Program-made: the position numbers and the translations under genes
Notes under the pieces: model-generated
Database searches by the model: none
Told to the model about the DNA's origin: nothing
Seen by the model: the letters and a program-made list of their open reading frames with translations, nothing else
Source: Betaproteobacteria bacterium
Lineage (GTDB): Bacteria; Pseudomonadota; Gammaproteobacteria; Burkholderiales; Rhodocyclaceae
DNA length: 64,000 bases
Reading direction: 5' to 3'
Assembly (NCBI GenBank): GCA_009781175.1
Contig: WQYQ01000010.1
Coordinates: 1 to 64,000, forward strand
Part shown: positions 26,274 to 36,494 of the stretch, piece by piece
Position numbering within the stretch: the first letter of the stretch is position 1
Layout of the letters: each line of letters opens with the position of its first letter

Positions 26274-27215
26274 TCAAGTCGATAATTCCGCGAGAATAGC
26301 CTCGGCTCCCTCGCGGCGCAGCGCATCGGCCGCCGCCAAGCCAAGCGCCGCGGCGTCTTGCGGCGCGCCGCGCAATTCGGCGCGCACGAAGCGGCTGCCA
26401 TCTGGCCGTGCGACGAACGCACGCAGCCACAATTGCCCCGCTTCGATGCGCGCATAGGCACCGATCGGCACTTCGCAGCCGCCGCCGAGCGAACAGGTCA
26501 GCGCCCGTTCGGCCTGCACGCACGCCTGAGTTTCGCCATCCACAAGCGGCGCAAGCCAGGCCGCCACTTCTTTACGCGCCGCCAAGGCTTCGATCGCCAG
26601 CGCGCCTTGCCCCGCGGCGGGCAGCGATACATGATCGGGCAGGCGGCTGCGAATCCGCTCGCTCAAGCCAAGCCGCTTGAGCCCCGCGGCGGCCAGCACG
26701 ATCGCGTCGTACTGGCCTTCGTCGAGCTTGCGCAAACGCGTGCCAAGATTGCCGCGCAGCGGCGCAACCGCGAGATACGGGTATTGCGCATGAATCTGCG
26801 CTTCGCGCCGCAGGCTGGAGGTGCCGACGACCGCGCCGGGAGGCATATCGTCGAGGCTCGCGTATTTCGAGGAGACGAAGGCGTCGAGCGGATCTTCGCG
26901 TTCGAGAATCGCGGCGAGGCAGAAGGGTTCGACCAGATCGGCCGGCACATCCTTCATCGAATGCACGGCGATGTCGGCGCTTCCATCGAGCAGCGCATTC
27001 TCAAGCTCTTTGACGAAGAGCCCCTTGCCACCGACTTTCGAGAGCGCACGGTCGAGAATCTGATCGCCGCGCGTGGTCATGCCGAGTAATTCGACGCGAC
27101 AGCTTGGGTAGAGCGCTTCGAGGCGCGCCTTGACGTATTCAGCCTGCCAGAGCGCGAGCGGGCTCTCGCGTGTGGCGATAACGATACGTTCGGGGTTCGG
27201 AAAAGTCTGAGTCAT
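26274..27215 (-). CDS. hemC: Porphobilinogen deaminase (hydroxymethylbilane synthase)
   Basis: The 313-residue protein polymerises four porphobilinogens. Motifs: [50 protein letters not shown], and the dipyrromethane cofactor cysteine in [14 protein letters not shown]. It is the first gene of hemC-hemD-hemX-hemY and diverges from ppc with 138 bases between starts. Confidence 0.97.
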   Translation of the reverse strand: MTQTFPNPERIVIATRESPLALWQAEYVKARLEALYPSCRVELLGMTTRGDQILDRALSKVGGKGLFVKELENALLDGSADIAVHSMKDVPADLVEPFCLAAILEREDPLDAFVSSKYASLDDMPPGAVVGTSSLRREAQIHAQYPYLAVAPLRGNLGTRLRKLDEGQYDAIVLAAAGLKRLGLSERIRSRLPDHVSLPAAGQGALAIEALAARKEVAAWLAPLVDGETQACVQAERALTCSLGGGCEVPIGAYARIEAGQLWLRAFVARPDGSRFVRAELRGAPQDAAALGLAAADALRREGAEAILAELST

Positions 27216-27353
27216 CCAGGGTGCCGCATAACAGGAATTTGCAATGCGCGAATCTTACCACCGCGCGATTTTCTGGCTCCCGGCTTTCCCAAGCACTGCT
27301 AGACTCGCCCTTCCACTGTGTAGCCCGCAGCGCCTTCCTTTTAAGAGTCGAAG

Positions 27354-30104
27354 ATGATGGATAACCAGGACAAGGACCTCCCCCTCAAAGAAGACATCCG
27401 GCTGCTTGGCCGGATCCTGGGAGACACCGTGCGCGCGCAGGAAGGCGAAGCGCTTTTCGATCTGATCGAGCATATCCGCCAGACTTCAATCCGCTTCCAC
27501 CGCGACGACGATATCACCGCGCGGCGCGAACTCGAAGCGACGCTCGACTCGCTCTCGCGCGACCAAACCAACCAGGTCGTGCGCGCCTTCAGCTATTTCT
27601 CACATCTGGCGAACATCGCGGAGGATCGGCACCACATCCGCCGTTCGCGTGCGCATTTGATCGCCGGCTCGGCCCCGCGCGAAGGCACGCTGAAGCGCGC
27701 CATCGCCAGCGCGCTCGCCGCCGGCGTAACGCGGCAGCAAATCACCGATTTCTTTCACGACGCCTTCGTCGGTCCGGTTTTGACCGCGCATCCGACCGAG
27801 GTGTCGCGCAAAAGCATTCTGAGCTGCCAGATACAGGTCGCGCATTTACTGGATGCACGCGACCGCGTTCAGATGACGCCCACGGAAATCGAAGAAAGCG
27901 AAACCGAACTGCGCCGCGCCGTATTGACGATGTGGCAAACGCGCATGCTGCGCCAGAGCAAACTTTCGGTGCGCGATGAAGTCTCCAACGGCTTGTCTTA
28001 CTACCACTACACTTTCCTGCGCGAACTGCCCAAGCTTTACATCGCCTTCGAAAATCTGCTCACGCAGAACGATCCAGGCTGGAAAACGATGGAGCTGCCA
28101 CCTTTCCTGCGCCTTGGCAGCTGGATCGGCGGGGACCGCGACGGCAACCCCTTCGTTACCGCCGACGTGTTACGCCAAGCCTTGTGCATGCATGCGAGCG
28201 TCGCGTTCGAGTTCTACCTCGGCGAACTGCATGCGCTCGGTTCCGGGCTTTCGCTGAGCTTGACCCATGTGTCGGCATCGGATGCTTTGCTCGAACTCGC
28301 CGCCGCCTCGCCGGACCATTCACCGCACCGCAGCGACGAACCTTACCGGCGCGCGCTTGCCAGCATCTATGCACAACTGCATGCTACGGCCGAACATATC
28401 GTCGGGCTGCGCCTCGGCCGTCCGCCCGTCGGCGTGGCGAAACCGTATGCCAGCGTGGAAGCGTTCGCCGCCGATCTGGATATTGTGCACCGCTCGCTCG
28501 TCGCGAACGGATCGGGCGCTTTGGCGGATGGCCGCTTGCGCAAACTCCGGCGTGCCGTAAAAGTTTTCGGCTTCCATCTCGCTGCAATCGACCTGCGCCA
28601 GAACTCGGAAGTGCACGAGCGCACCGTCGCCGAACTGTTCGCGGCGGCAAACCCGGAAATCGATTACCTCGCGCTCGATGAAGAGGCGCGGATCGCATTG
28701 TTGTCGACAGAACTGACAACGCCGCGCCCGCTGGCCTCGCCCTTCATCCAGTACTCCGAAGAAACCGTCGGCGAACTCGCGATTTTCCGCATGGCGGCGG
28801 AAGCGCACCGTCTGTATGGCCCGGCGTGCATTGCAAACGCGATCATTTCCAAGACCGATGGCGTTTCGGACATGCTCGAACTTGCGCTGCTGCTCAAGGA
28901 AGTTGGCCTGTTGCGGCCGCACGAGCGCGCGCTCGACGTAAACATCATCCCGCTCTTCGAAACCATCGCCGACTTGCAGGCCGCAAGCTGCACGATGGAC
29001 CGCCTGTTCTCCCTGCCCGAGTACCGCGATCTGCTCGCCGCGCGCGCGCAAGCGCAGGAAGTCATGCTTGGCTATTCGGACAGCAACAAGGACGGCGGCT
29101 TCCTGACCTCCGGCTGGGAACTGTACAAGGCCGAAATTCAACTGATCGAAGTCTTCAGCAAGCACAGCGTCAAGATGCGCCTCTTCCACGGCCGCGGCGG
29201 CTCGGTCGGGCGCGGCGGCGGCCCGAGTTATCAGGCGATCCTCGCCCAACCCGGCGGCGCGGTGCAAGGCCAGATCCGCCTGACCGAACAAGGCGAAGTG
29301 ATTTCCTCGAAATACGGCAACCCGGAAGTCGGCTACCGCAATCTCGAAGTGCTGGCTGCCGCGACGTTCGAAGCAACCTTGCTCGCACAGCCGGCCGCCG
29401 CGCCGCGGCCCGAATACCTTAAGGTGATGGAGCAACTCTCCGACGCGGCTTTCAAGGCTTATCGCGGCCTGGTGTACGAAACCGAAGGCTTCGAACGCTA
29501 CTTCTGGGAATCGACAGTGATTTCCGAAATCGCCAATCTGAACATCGGCTCCCGCCCGGCCTCGCGCAAGAAAACCACCGCAATCAAGGATCTGCGCGCG
29601 ATCCCCTGGGTGTTCTCCTGGTCGCAATGCCGATTGATGCTACCCGGCTGGTTCGGCTTCGGCTCCGCAGTGCAGGCTTTCATTGCGCAGCATCCCGACG
29701 GGCTCGCGCAGTTGCAACGGATGCACCAGGAATGGGCTTTCTTCGCGACAACGCTTTCAAACATGGATATGGTGCTGGCGAAAAGCGATATCGGAATCGC
29801 TTCGCGCTATGCCGAACTCGTGCGCGATGCGGCCTTACGCGACGCGATCTTCCCGCGCATCCGCGCCGAGCACCAGGCGACGGTCGACGCGCTGCTCGCG
29901 ATCTCCGGCCAGCAGGAACTGCTCGAAAAGAACCCGCTGCTCAAGCGTTCGATCCGCAACCGCTTCCCCTATCTCGATCCGCTCAACCATGTGCAGGTCG
30001 AACTGCTGCACCGCTACCGCGACGGGCATCAGGAAGAGCGCATCAAACACGGCATCCATCTTTCGATCAACGGCATCGCCGCCGGTTTGCGCAACTCGGG
30101 CTAA
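27354..30104 (+). CDS. ppc: Phosphoenolpyruvate carboxylase
   Basis: The 916-residue enzyme adds bicarbonate to PEP to form oxaloacetate and refills the TCA cycle. Active-site blocks are [13 protein letters not shown] (catalytic His), [54 protein letters not shown], and the C-terminal [20 protein letters not shown] ending in NSG. Either ATG of the MM pair (27354 or 27357) could start it. It ends in a long palindrome shared with the convergent response regulator. Confidence 0.97.
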   Translation: MMDNQDKDLPLKEDIRLLGRILGDTVRAQEGEALFDLIEHIRQTSIRFHRDDDITARRELEATLDSLSRDQTNQVVRAFSYFSHLANIAEDRHHIRRSRAHLIAGSAPREGTLKRAIASALAAGVTRQQITDFFHDAFVGPVLTAHPTEVSRKSILSCQIQVAHLLDARDRVQMTPTEIEESETELRRAVLTMWQTRMLRQSKLSVRDEVSNGLSYYHYTFLRELPKLYIAFENLLTQNDPGWKTMELPPFLRLGSWIGGDRDGNPFVTADVLRQALCMHASVAFEFYLGELHALGSGLSLSLTHVSASDALLELAAASPDHSPHRSDEPYRRALASIYAQLHATAEHIVGLRLGRPPVGVAKPYASVEAFAADLDIVHRSLVANGSGALADGRLRKLRRAVKVFGFHLAAIDLRQNSEVHERTVAELFAAANPEIDYLALDEEARIALLSTELTTPRPLASPFIQYSEETVGELAIFRMAAEAHRLYGPACIANAIISKTDGVSDMLELALLLKEVGLLRPHERALDVNIIPLFETIADLQAASCTMDRLFSLPEYRDLLAARAQAQEVMLGYSDSNKDGGFLTSGWELYKAEIQLIEVFSKHSVKMRLFHGRGGSVGRGGGPSYQAILAQPGGAVQGQIRLTEQGEVISSKYGNPEVGYRNLEVLAAATFEATLLAQPAAAPRPEYLKVMEQLSDAAFKAYRGLVYETEGFERYFWESTVISEIANLNIGSRPASRKKTTAIKDLRAIPWVFSWSQCRLMLPGWFGFGSAVQAFIAQHPDGLAQLQRMHQEWAFFATTLSNMDMVLAKSDIGIASRYAELVRDAALRDAIFPRIRAEHQATVDALLAISGQQELLEKNPLLKRSIRNRFPYLDPLNHVQVELLHRYRDGHQEERIKHGIHLSINGIAAGLRNSG

Positions 30105-30211
30105 TTATTCCGTTTCTAGATCAATCGAGTACGCGAAGGCAAAGCGCAGACAGTGTTGTAGCACGGCAAGCGAAGCCGACAAAGTAATCGATTGATATAG
30201 AAATGGAATTA
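30105..30211. repeat. Long intergenic palindrome between convergent ppc and the response regulator
   Basis: The left arm 30105-30132 (TTATTCCGTTTCTAGATCAA and on to GTAC) and the right arm 30184-30211 (GTAATCGATTGATATAGAAA and on to ATTA) are reverse complements over 28 bases with about four mismatches. The 51-base core carries GGCAAAGCGC and GCAAGCGAAGCC. It starts right after the ppc stop and includes the stop of the opposite gene, so it could end both transcripts, but it lacks a clean U-tract. Confidence 0.7.
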
Positions 30212-30967
30212 CTCAGACGGCGCATCGCTCAGCATGCTCGTGCGCACGACCGGCCACTGCCTGCGGCTGACGGGCAGCCGTTCGTCGATGAACTTCAAGC
30301 GCACGCTCCACTGCTCCGCGCTCTCATCGCGCTCGAAGCCCGCTATCGCGTTCCGCGCGACCAGGCAATTGCGATGTATCCGTACAAAACGCTCGGGGAA
30401 CTCCTCTTCCAAATGCACCAGGGATTCGTCGAGCACGTGCTCCTGCTCGGCCGTGCGCGCGGTCACATATTTGAGTTCGGCTTTGAGATAGAGCACCTCA
30501 CTGATCGGAATCAAGGTGATCCGCCCGCGCTCGCTGCTGGCGAAGTGGCGGCGTGGCTCGGCCATACCGTCAAGCACATCGCGCGCCAAAGGCAAACTGG
30601 CGCGCGCGCGCGCTAAGGCTGCTTCGAGCCGCTGCGCCCGCACGGGTTTGAGCAGGTAGTCGACTGCATGCAAATCGAAGGCGGTCACCGCGTATTGGTT
30701 GTAAGCCGTGACGAAAACGATCAAGGGCGGCGCGGGCAAGCGCACCAGGTGTTGAGCCAATTCGATGCCGTCCATTCCCGGCATGCGGATATCGACCAGG
30801 AGCAGGTCCGGTTTGGTTTCTTCGAAGAGCCGAATCGCATCGTTCCCATTCGCCGCCATGCCCACGATGCGCGTGGGCTGCATGGCCGCGATGTCACCCA
30901 GCAGATCGCGCAGGCGTTCCCTCGCCGGCGCTTCGTCATCGACAATCAATACAGCGAGCGGATCCAT
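30209..30967 (-). CDS. algR: LytTR response regulator (AlgR-like)
   Basis: The 252-residue protein has an N-terminal receiver domain (acidic pocket Asp10/Asp11, phospho-acceptor Asp59 in LLLVDIRMPGMDG, conserved Lys in LLKPV) and a C-terminal LytTR DNA-binding domain at about 145-245 (RGRITLIPISEVLYLKAE, FVRIHRNCLV). The gene pairs with the histidine kinase upstream, and the cluster order hem genes - regulator - kinase - argH matches Pseudomonas hemYXDC-algR-algZ-argH. The regulon here is unknown. Confidence 0.88.
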   Translation of the reverse strand: MDPLAVLIVDDEAPARERLRDLLGDIAAMQPTRIVGMAANGNDAIRLFEETKPDLLLVDIRMPGMDGIELAQHLVRLPAPPLIVFVTAYNQYAVTAFDLHAVDYLLKPVRAQRLEAALARARASLPLARDVLDGMAEPRRHFASSERGRITLIPISEVLYLKAELKYVTARTAEQEHVLDESLVHLEEEFPERFVRIHRNCLVARNAIAGFERDESAEQWSVRLKFIDERLPVSRRQWPVVRTSMLSDAPSE

Positions 30968-31998
30968 TCTGCACTCTCCCGCTTGATCGGTAGGCGAATC
31001 TCAACCACATAACGCCCGTCCTTGAGCCCATGGTCCATTCTGGCTTCGATATCGTAAAAAAGCGCCAGACGCTCGCGGATATTCGCCTGCGCCATGCGGT
31101 TGCCGGGGTGCCGACTAGGCTCGGCGCACAGCGGGTTGGTAATCGCGAGCAGCAGTTCCCGCCCATCTGCGCCGATCCGTATATCGACCGTCCCCACCTG
31201 CATGGAAGGTTCTACCCCATGGTAAACGGCATTTTCGACCAGCGGTTGCAACATCAGAGGCGGAACCAGCGCATCCAGCAAGGTTTGATCGACGTCCCAG
31301 ATTACTTCCAGCCGTTCTCCCAGCCGCATGAACTCAAGCTCAAGATAACGCTGGCAAAGATCGATTTCGTCCCGCAGCGGCACGAGTTTGCGGTTTTCCT
31401 GCATCAGCGCGCGGAATAGATCGGACAAGGCTTCGAGCGCTTTCTCCGCCTGCTTCGGATCGGTACGCATGACGCCGAGCACGCCATTGATGCTGTTGAA
31501 GAAGAAATGCGGCCGCATCCGCGCATTGAGCGCCTGCATGCGCGCCTCGGCGACTGCGGAGGCGGCGGCGCTCGCGCGCCAATGGAAATAGGCCATCGTC
31601 AGCGCCACGGCGGCACATGTCCAAATCATCCAGCGCACCGGGTCCAGTTGAATGTCGAAACTGCTCACCACCGGAAAACTCACCACCAGACAAACGATGG
31701 CCAGCGCCGCAACAATCAGCGCGGCGCGCGAATACGTCTGCTTTTGAATAAACGGCGCGCAAAGGTAGACCAGCAAAAGGCTGAATATGAGCGGAAACAC
31801 CATCACGCCGGCCATTTCGACAAGCTCTTGCCCCAGCAATGTGGACGACTGGTTGCGCAGCAGCACCGTCAGCAATGCAAAGGCATTCACCACCAGCAGG
31901 ACGCGCGTCATCACGCCAAGATTTCTGAAATCCGGCGGAGAGACCCGCGTGGGGAGAGCCGTTTGGGCTCCAGGCTTTTGCCGTATACTTGTATCCAT
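30946..31998 (-). CDS. algZ: Sensor histidine kinase, LytS/AlgZ type
   Basis: The 350-residue protein has four to five N-terminal transmembrane segments followed by a His_kinase (PF06580) domain with His164 in MRPHFFFNSINGVLGVM, and a C-terminal ATPase domain (PLVENAVYHGVEP, then a degenerate G-box). It overlaps the response regulator by 22 bases. The start is uncertain: ATG at 31998 is used; an in-frame ATG at 32052 would lie within 20 bases of the divergent argH start. Confidence 0.85.
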   Translation of the reverse strand: MDTSIRQKPGAQTALPTRVSPPDFRNLGVMTRVLLVVNAFALLTVLLRNQSSTLLGQELVEMAGVMVFPLIFSLLLVYLCAPFIQKQTYSRAALIVAALAIVCLVVSFPVVSSFDIQLDPVRWMIWTCAAVALTMAYFHWRASAAASAVAEARMQALNARMRPHFFFNSINGVLGVMRTDPKQAEKALEALSDLFRALMQENRKLVPLRDEIDLCQRYLELEFMRLGERLEVIWDVDQTLLDALVPPLMLQPLVENAVYHGVEPSMQVGTVDIRIGADGRELLLAITNPLCAEPSRHPGNRMAQANIRERLALFYDIEARMDHGLKDGRYVVEIRLPIKRESAEWIRSLY

Positions 31999-32068
31999 TG
32001 TCTGCAGCGCGAGATGGCGTCCGTCAGTTCTCCGCAGCTTTTCCATCTGCACATCGATTCCCTAAATT

Positions 32069-33487
32069 ATGACAGAGCGTCCCACAACGTCGCAGGCCAG
32101 TAGCGGCGATGCCAAAGCCTGGTCCGGCCGTTTCAACGAACCCGTATCCGATCTCGTCAAACGCTTCACCGCATCCGTCTTTTTCGACTGCCGCATGGCG
32201 GAACAGGATATTCGCGGCTCGCTCGCACACGCAAAGATGCTTGCACGGCAAGGCATTATCAGCGCGCAGGATCTGGCCGATATCGAGCGCGGCATGGCAC
32301 AGATCCTCACTGAGATCCGCGCAGGACAATTCGAGTGGAGCCTCGACCTCGAAGATGTTCACTTGAACATCGAAAAACGCCTCACCACGCTTGTCGGCGA
32401 CGCGGGCAAACGCCTGCACACAGGCCGCTCGCGCAACGACCAGGTTGCAACCGACATCCGGCTCTGGCTGCGCGACGCCGTCGATCAGACGATCGCCCTG
32501 CTCGGCGATTTCCAGCGCGCGCTCTGTGACCTCGCCGAACAGCACGCCGCGACACCGATGCCGGGCTTCACGCATTTGCAAGTCGCGCAGCCGGTGACGT
32601 TCGGTCATCACTTGATGGCCTATGTCGAAATGGCGCGGCGCGATGCCGAGCGTTTTGTCGACGCGCGTCGCCGCATCAATCGTCTGCCGCTTGGCGCGTC
32701 GGCGCTCGCCGGCACGAGCTATCCGATCGACCGCGAATTCGTCGCGCACGAACTCGGTTTCGAAGCGGTCTGCGAGAACTCGCTCGACGCGGTATCCGAC
32801 CGCGATTTCGCCATCGAATTCACATCCACCGCGGCGCTCGCGATGATGCATCTGTCGCGCTTCTCGGAAGAGCTGATCCTGTGGATGAGCCCGCGCGTCG
32901 GCTTCATCGACCTGGCCGACCGCTTCTGCACCGGCAGTTCGATCATGCCGCAGAAAAAGAACCCCGACGTGCCCGAGCTGGTGCGCGGCAAAACCGGCCG
33001 CGTGAACGGCCACCTCGTCGGCCTGCTGACGCTGATGAAGGGCCAGCCGCTCGCCTATAACAAGGACAACCAGGAAGACAAGGAACCCTTGTTCGACACC
33101 GCGGATACACTACTCGACAGCCTGCGCATCTTCACCGACATGGTTTCCGGCATCCGCGTCAAACCCGATGCGATGCGCGACGCGCTCAAGCAAGGTTTCG
33201 CAACGGCGACCGAACTTGCCGACTATCTCGTCAAGCGCGGCCTGCCGTTCCGCGACGCCCACGAGGCGGTCGCCCGCGCCGTGCGCGAAGCCGAAACACG
33301 TGGCTGCGATCTGCCCGAATTGCCGCTCGACGCGCTCAAGCGTTTTTCGGACCTCGTCGCGGAAGATGTCTATCAAGTGCTGACCGTCGAAGGCGCTTTG
33401 GCGGGGCGCAAGCACATCGGTGGCACTGCGCCCGAACAGGTGCGCTTGGCGATCGAGCGCGCGCGCAGCCGGCTCGGCGCTGCATAA
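32069..33487 (+). CDS. argH: Argininosuccinate lyase
   Basis: The 472-residue enzyme splits argininosuccinate to arginine and fumarate. The fumarase/lyase signature [20 protein letters not shown] is intact, as are [20 protein letters not shown] at the N-terminus, [19 protein letters not shown] and [15 protein letters not shown]. It diverges from the sensor kinase. A possible -10 TATACT occurs at about 31984-31989. Unlike argD it has no visible leader peptide or terminator in front. Confidence 0.97.
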   Translation: MTERPTTSQASSGDAKAWSGRFNEPVSDLVKRFTASVFFDCRMAEQDIRGSLAHAKMLARQGIISAQDLADIERGMAQILTEIRAGQFEWSLDLEDVHLNIEKRLTTLVGDAGKRLHTGRSRNDQVATDIRLWLRDAVDQTIALLGDFQRALCDLAEQHAATPMPGFTHLQVAQPVTFGHHLMAYVEMARRDAERFVDARRRINRLPLGASALAGTSYPIDREFVAHELGFEAVCENSLDAVSDRDFAIEFTSTAALAMMHLSRFSEELILWMSPRVGFIDLADRFCTGSSIMPQKKNPDVPELVRGKTGRVNGHLVGLLTLMKGQPLAYNKDNQEDKEPLFDTADTLLDSLRIFTDMVSGIRVKPDAMRDALKQGFATATELADYLVKRGLPFRDAHEAVARAVREAETRGCDLPELPLDALKRFSDLVAEDVYQVLTVEGALAGRKHIGGTAPEQVRLAIERARSRLGAA

Positions 33488-33492
33488 ACGCG

Positions 33493-34386
33493 ATGCTCGA
33501 CTCCGATTTGGCCGACGCAATTCTGGCAGCCCTTCAGGCCGCCAGAGGCGGCAGCCTGAAAATCGCCTCTGCTGAAATCCCGGCAGGCAGTCAAACCTCT
33601 GCGGTATTGGTCAGCACTCAAGGCGAACGTTTCTTCGTCAAGCTCGCCCCGGCCGAGCAAGCGGATCGTTTTGCCGCCGAAGCGGATGGTCTTGCCGCAC
33701 TGCGGCAATGCGATGCGTTTAAAGTCCCGGAAACAATCGGATTCGGCAACTCAGCCGCCAGCGCCTTTCTTATCCTGGAGCACCTAGCATTGCGGCCCGT
33801 GTCGCGCGAGCATGGCACGCGGGCAGGCGAAGCCCTGGCTCAGCTCCATCAACTCGGTTCCGGCGCTTATGGCTGGCGCCGCGACAACTACATCGGCACG
33901 TCACGCCAGACCAATGCCTTCAACAATCACTGGCCGAGCTTCTTCGCCCAGCACCGCCTCGCGCCGCAATTCGCCTTTGCCGCGGCGCATGGCCATCGCG
34001 GCGATTTGCAACGGCATGGTGAAAAAATCTGCGAAAAGATCAGCGCCTTTTTTCTCGAATATCACCCGCGGCCCGCATTGCTGCATGGCGATCTATGGCA
34101 TGGGAACATTGGCGAACTGGACGACGGCACACCCGTAATTTTCGACCCCGCGGTATATGTCGGGGACCGGGAAGCCGACCTCGCCATGACGGAACTCTTT
34201 GGAGGACTGCCCGAAAGTTTCTATGTCGCTTACCGGCAGGCAATGCCGCTGGATGCTGGGTACGCACAGCGGCAACAACTGTACAACCTGTACCACATCC
34301 TCAACCACCTCAACCTGTTCGGGCGGTCCTACCTCCGCCAAGCGGAATGGATGGCCACGAAACTTTTTGATTACCTGCGGAATTGA
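33493..34386 (+). CDS. Fructosamine kinase family protein
   Basis: The 297-residue APH-fold kinase has LLHGDLWHGNIGEL (catalytic Asp) and FDPAVYVGDREADLAMTELFGG, the hallmark of fructosamine-3-kinase/ketosamine-3-kinase relatives (FN3K, YniA). Such enzymes phosphorylate ketoamine adducts of glycated proteins or small molecules so that they decompose. It begins five bases after the argH stop, so it is probably cotranscribed. The substrate in this organism is unknown. Confidence 0.87.
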   Translation: MLDSDLADAILAALQAARGGSLKIASAEIPAGSQTSAVLVSTQGERFFVKLAPAEQADRFAAEADGLAALRQCDAFKVPETIGFGNSAASAFLILEHLALRPVSREHGTRAGEALAQLHQLGSGAYGWRRDNYIGTSRQTNAFNNHWPSFFAQHRLAPQFAFAAAHGHRGDLQRHGEKICEKISAFFLEYHPRPALLHGDLWHGNIGELDDGTPVIFDPAVYVGDREADLAMTELFGGLPESFYVAYRQAMPLDAGYAQRQQLYNLYHILNHLNLFGRSYLRQAEWMATKLFDYLRN

Positions 34387-34606
34387 ATCCATACGAAACG
34401 TCGATGCATTTGACATTTCTCTACGCGCACGCCAAGCCAGTAATCTAGCTCATTGATTTTATGAGCTTTTAAAAGCGTAAAATATAGTGCATAGTTCTTG
34501 CTTGAAACAGCGTAGTCTGATCTGAAGAATTGTTAGTGTGATGTAGTTGCACGCATGCCAAGTCACAGATCGTCAGAATCTCGGAAACACAACTGGAATC
34601 GTCATC

Positions 34607-35305
34607 ATGCAAGATCACAACCCTATTCCTGACGCGTCCACGGACAATAATTTATCGGGCGCCAAACAGGAGCTTGCCCTGTCCGCCGCCCGCAGACGCT
34701 GGATTCTGCGCGGAGGGGCCGCAGCCCCCGTCATTCTGACGCTCGCGAGCCGCCCTGTGCTCGGCGTGCAGTGCCAGTCCCCATCCGCAGCATTGTCGGG
34801 AAATCTCAGCCAAGCCGGATCCGCCCCTTCATGCACAGGACAGTCAGTTTCTTACTGGCAGGGCGGGGGCGGTATTCAAGCGCTGGATGCCCCACTTACA
34901 CCCTCGTCTGCTCCAGCAACGCCGGCTGCTCCAACTTGGTGGCCGTTATCTGCTGATGCTTATTTTCACAGCTATTTTGCACAAGGAGCCAAAGGGAGCG
35001 GTTGCTACTTCATGACGGCAGATAACAACTATCTAACCTTATATAACGTCATGTGTCTTAGCACGTCCCCGGATAGTTCGGGCAACTTTGACAAAGAAAA
35101 AGTTGCTGCCAGCTTCATCGCTGCCCTCCTCAACATCACGAAGGGTTCTGTCCCCGCCAAAGTGATGACGGCCGCAACACTTCAGAATATGTGGAAGGAG
35201 TGGGCCGTGAATGGTTCTTACACGCCTTTTGCGGGGGCTGCACCCTGGAATGGCACAGCCATCAAAAATTACCTTGCGAATAACGGCATCGCTCCCACTC
35301 CTTGA
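34607..35305 (+). CDS. Secreted protein of the HPr-rel-A type cluster (candidate substrate)
   Basis: I do not recognise a domain. The 232-residue product starts with a polar stretch, then a Tat-like segment (ARRRWILRGGAAAPVILTLA, cleavage perhaps after VLG). The exported part has four cysteines (VQCQSP, PSCTGQ, GCYFMT, VMCLST), Ser/Pro/Ala-rich linkers and a C-terminal part with ATLQNMWKEWAVNG and AIKNYLANNG. The ATG at 34607 is chosen because the earlier in-frame ATG (34547) adds a polar, unlikely leader. Its stop overlaps the start of the PqqD-like gene, so the four genes are coupled. Being first and exported, it is a plausible target of the three enzymes that follow; this is inference. Confidence 0.7.
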   Translation: MQDHNPIPDASTDNNLSGAKQELALSAARRRWILRGGAAAPVILTLASRPVLGVQCQSPSAALSGNLSQAGSAPSCTGQSVSYWQGGGGIQALDAPLTPSSAPATPAAPTWWPLSADAYFHSYFAQGAKGSGCYFMTADNNYLTLYNVMCLSTSPDSSGNFDKEKVAASFIAALLNITKGSVPAKVMTAATLQNMWKEWAVNGSYTPFAGAAPWNGTAIKNYLANNGIAPTP

Positions 35306-35571
35306 TCTTCGTGCAAAGAGAACTCAACCCACAATGGGTCATATGGGAATGGGAAGATGGGGGTGTCGCCTATAACCGGAAAACGGGCGACACTCACGCA
35401 ATCGATCCGTTAGCAATCGAATTGCTTTCCTTGCCAGCACCGGCGCAGTCCGATGCGGAAACGGCATTAGTCTTACTTCAGCAACAGTTAGGCGATGGCG
35501 TAGAAGAAAGCGCACTGCGCCATGCCATACTTGTCGCCACCGAACAGCTCCGTCGCATTAAATTGCTGTGA
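35302..35571 (+). CDS. PqqD-like peptide chaperone, HPr-rel-A system
   Basis: The 89-residue protein resembles PqqD/RRE peptide-binding proteins: VIWEWEDGGVAYNRKTGDTHAIDPLAIELL is the usual two-strand plus helix start. PqqD-type domains hold precursor peptides for modifying enzymes. It has no ATG; TTG at 35302 overlaps the previous stop (TTGA), while GTG at 35311 is the alternative. The stop overlaps the kinase start (GTGA). Confidence 0.8.
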   Translation: MIFVQRELNPQWVIWEWEDGGVAYNRKTGDTHAIDPLAIELLSLPAPAQSDAETALVLLQQQLGDGVEESALRHAILVATEQLRRIKLL

Positions 35572-36494
35572 GTCAGACACTTCGCGTTGGCGATCTTTCG
35601 CATAAAGAACTGCGTCAGCAGCTTCGCAATCAGGGCCTGCCTGTCCGGACAGGCCCGTTGGTATTTTCGATTCGCAGTGATGAACCGGAAATCGAATCCA
35701 ATCTTCCTCTTCTATATGCCGATACGCCACTGGGTTCAAGCGATTTTGCGGATTTCCATATAGAAGTCCGGCGTGTCCGCAGCCTACGCGGCTGGGTCAA
35801 ACCGCAAATTGAGTTCTTGCAGGACAATCGCAGCCCCTTCCAACCATTGCCGCGTGCGGAATCTTTTGCGGTACTCGAATGGGGCATGAATTGGTGCATT
35901 GCGAATTACTGTCATCAGTATCTGATGATTCATGCCGCGGTAATAGAACGCAACGGATTCGCTGCCATTCTTCCTGGTTCGCCGGGTTCAGGTAAAAGTA
36001 CTTTATGCGCGGCCTTGATTCACTCCGGCTGGCGTCTGTGTTCGGATGAACTGACCTTGATCGATCCTCGCGATGCGTCGATCGTTGCCTTGGCCCGTCC
36101 CGTCAGTCTCAAGGATGCGTCGATTGAAGTGATTCGGAACTTCGTGCCATCCGCAGTCTTCGGCACAGAAATTCCCGATACAAAAAAGGGACGCGTATCG
36201 CACCTCAAACCGCCCACCTCCAGCGTTGCCGCAGTAGGTATGCGGGCCAAGCCGCGCTGGATCGTGTTTCCTCAGTGGGGAAAAGACGCGGATTTGGAAT
36301 CCGGATCGCATCCGAAATCCCATGCGTTCATCCAACTTGCAGAAAACGCTTTCAACTACAGCATGCTTGGAGAAACCGGATTCGAACTCCTGGGACGAGT
36401 CATCGACCAAAGTGACAGCCTGTCGTTTCGATATGGCCACCTGCCGGAAGCCACCGCATGGTTCAATCGCCTTGCCGACGAGGCAGCCTCATGA
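35568..36494 (+). CDS. HprK-related kinase A
   Basis: The 308-residue protein belongs to the HPr kinase-like P-loop group: a His in MIHAAVIERNG (His122) precedes the Walker A GSPGSGKST at 137-145, followed by the acidic SDELTLID. The HprK N-terminal domain is absent and no ptsH lies nearby, so it is unlikely to act on HPr. The family occurs with PqqD-like and nucleotidyltransferase genes in the HPr-rel-A arrangement seen here. It uses a GTG start overlapping the PqqD-like stop and overlaps the next gene by four bases. Confidence 0.85.
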   Translation: MSQTLRVGDLSHKELRQQLRNQGLPVRTGPLVFSIRSDEPEIESNLPLLYADTPLGSSDFADFHIEVRRVRSLRGWVKPQIEFLQDNRSPFQPLPRAESFAVLEWGMNWCIANYCHQYLMIHAAVIERNGFAAILPGSPGSGKSTLCAALIHSGWRLCSDELTLIDPRDASIVALARPVSLKDASIEVIRNFVPSAVFGTEIPDTKKGRVSHLKPPTSSVAAVGMRAKPRWIVFPQWGKDADLESGSHPKSHAFIQLAENAFNYSMLGETGFELLGRVIDQSDSLSFRYGHLPEATAWFNRLADEAAS

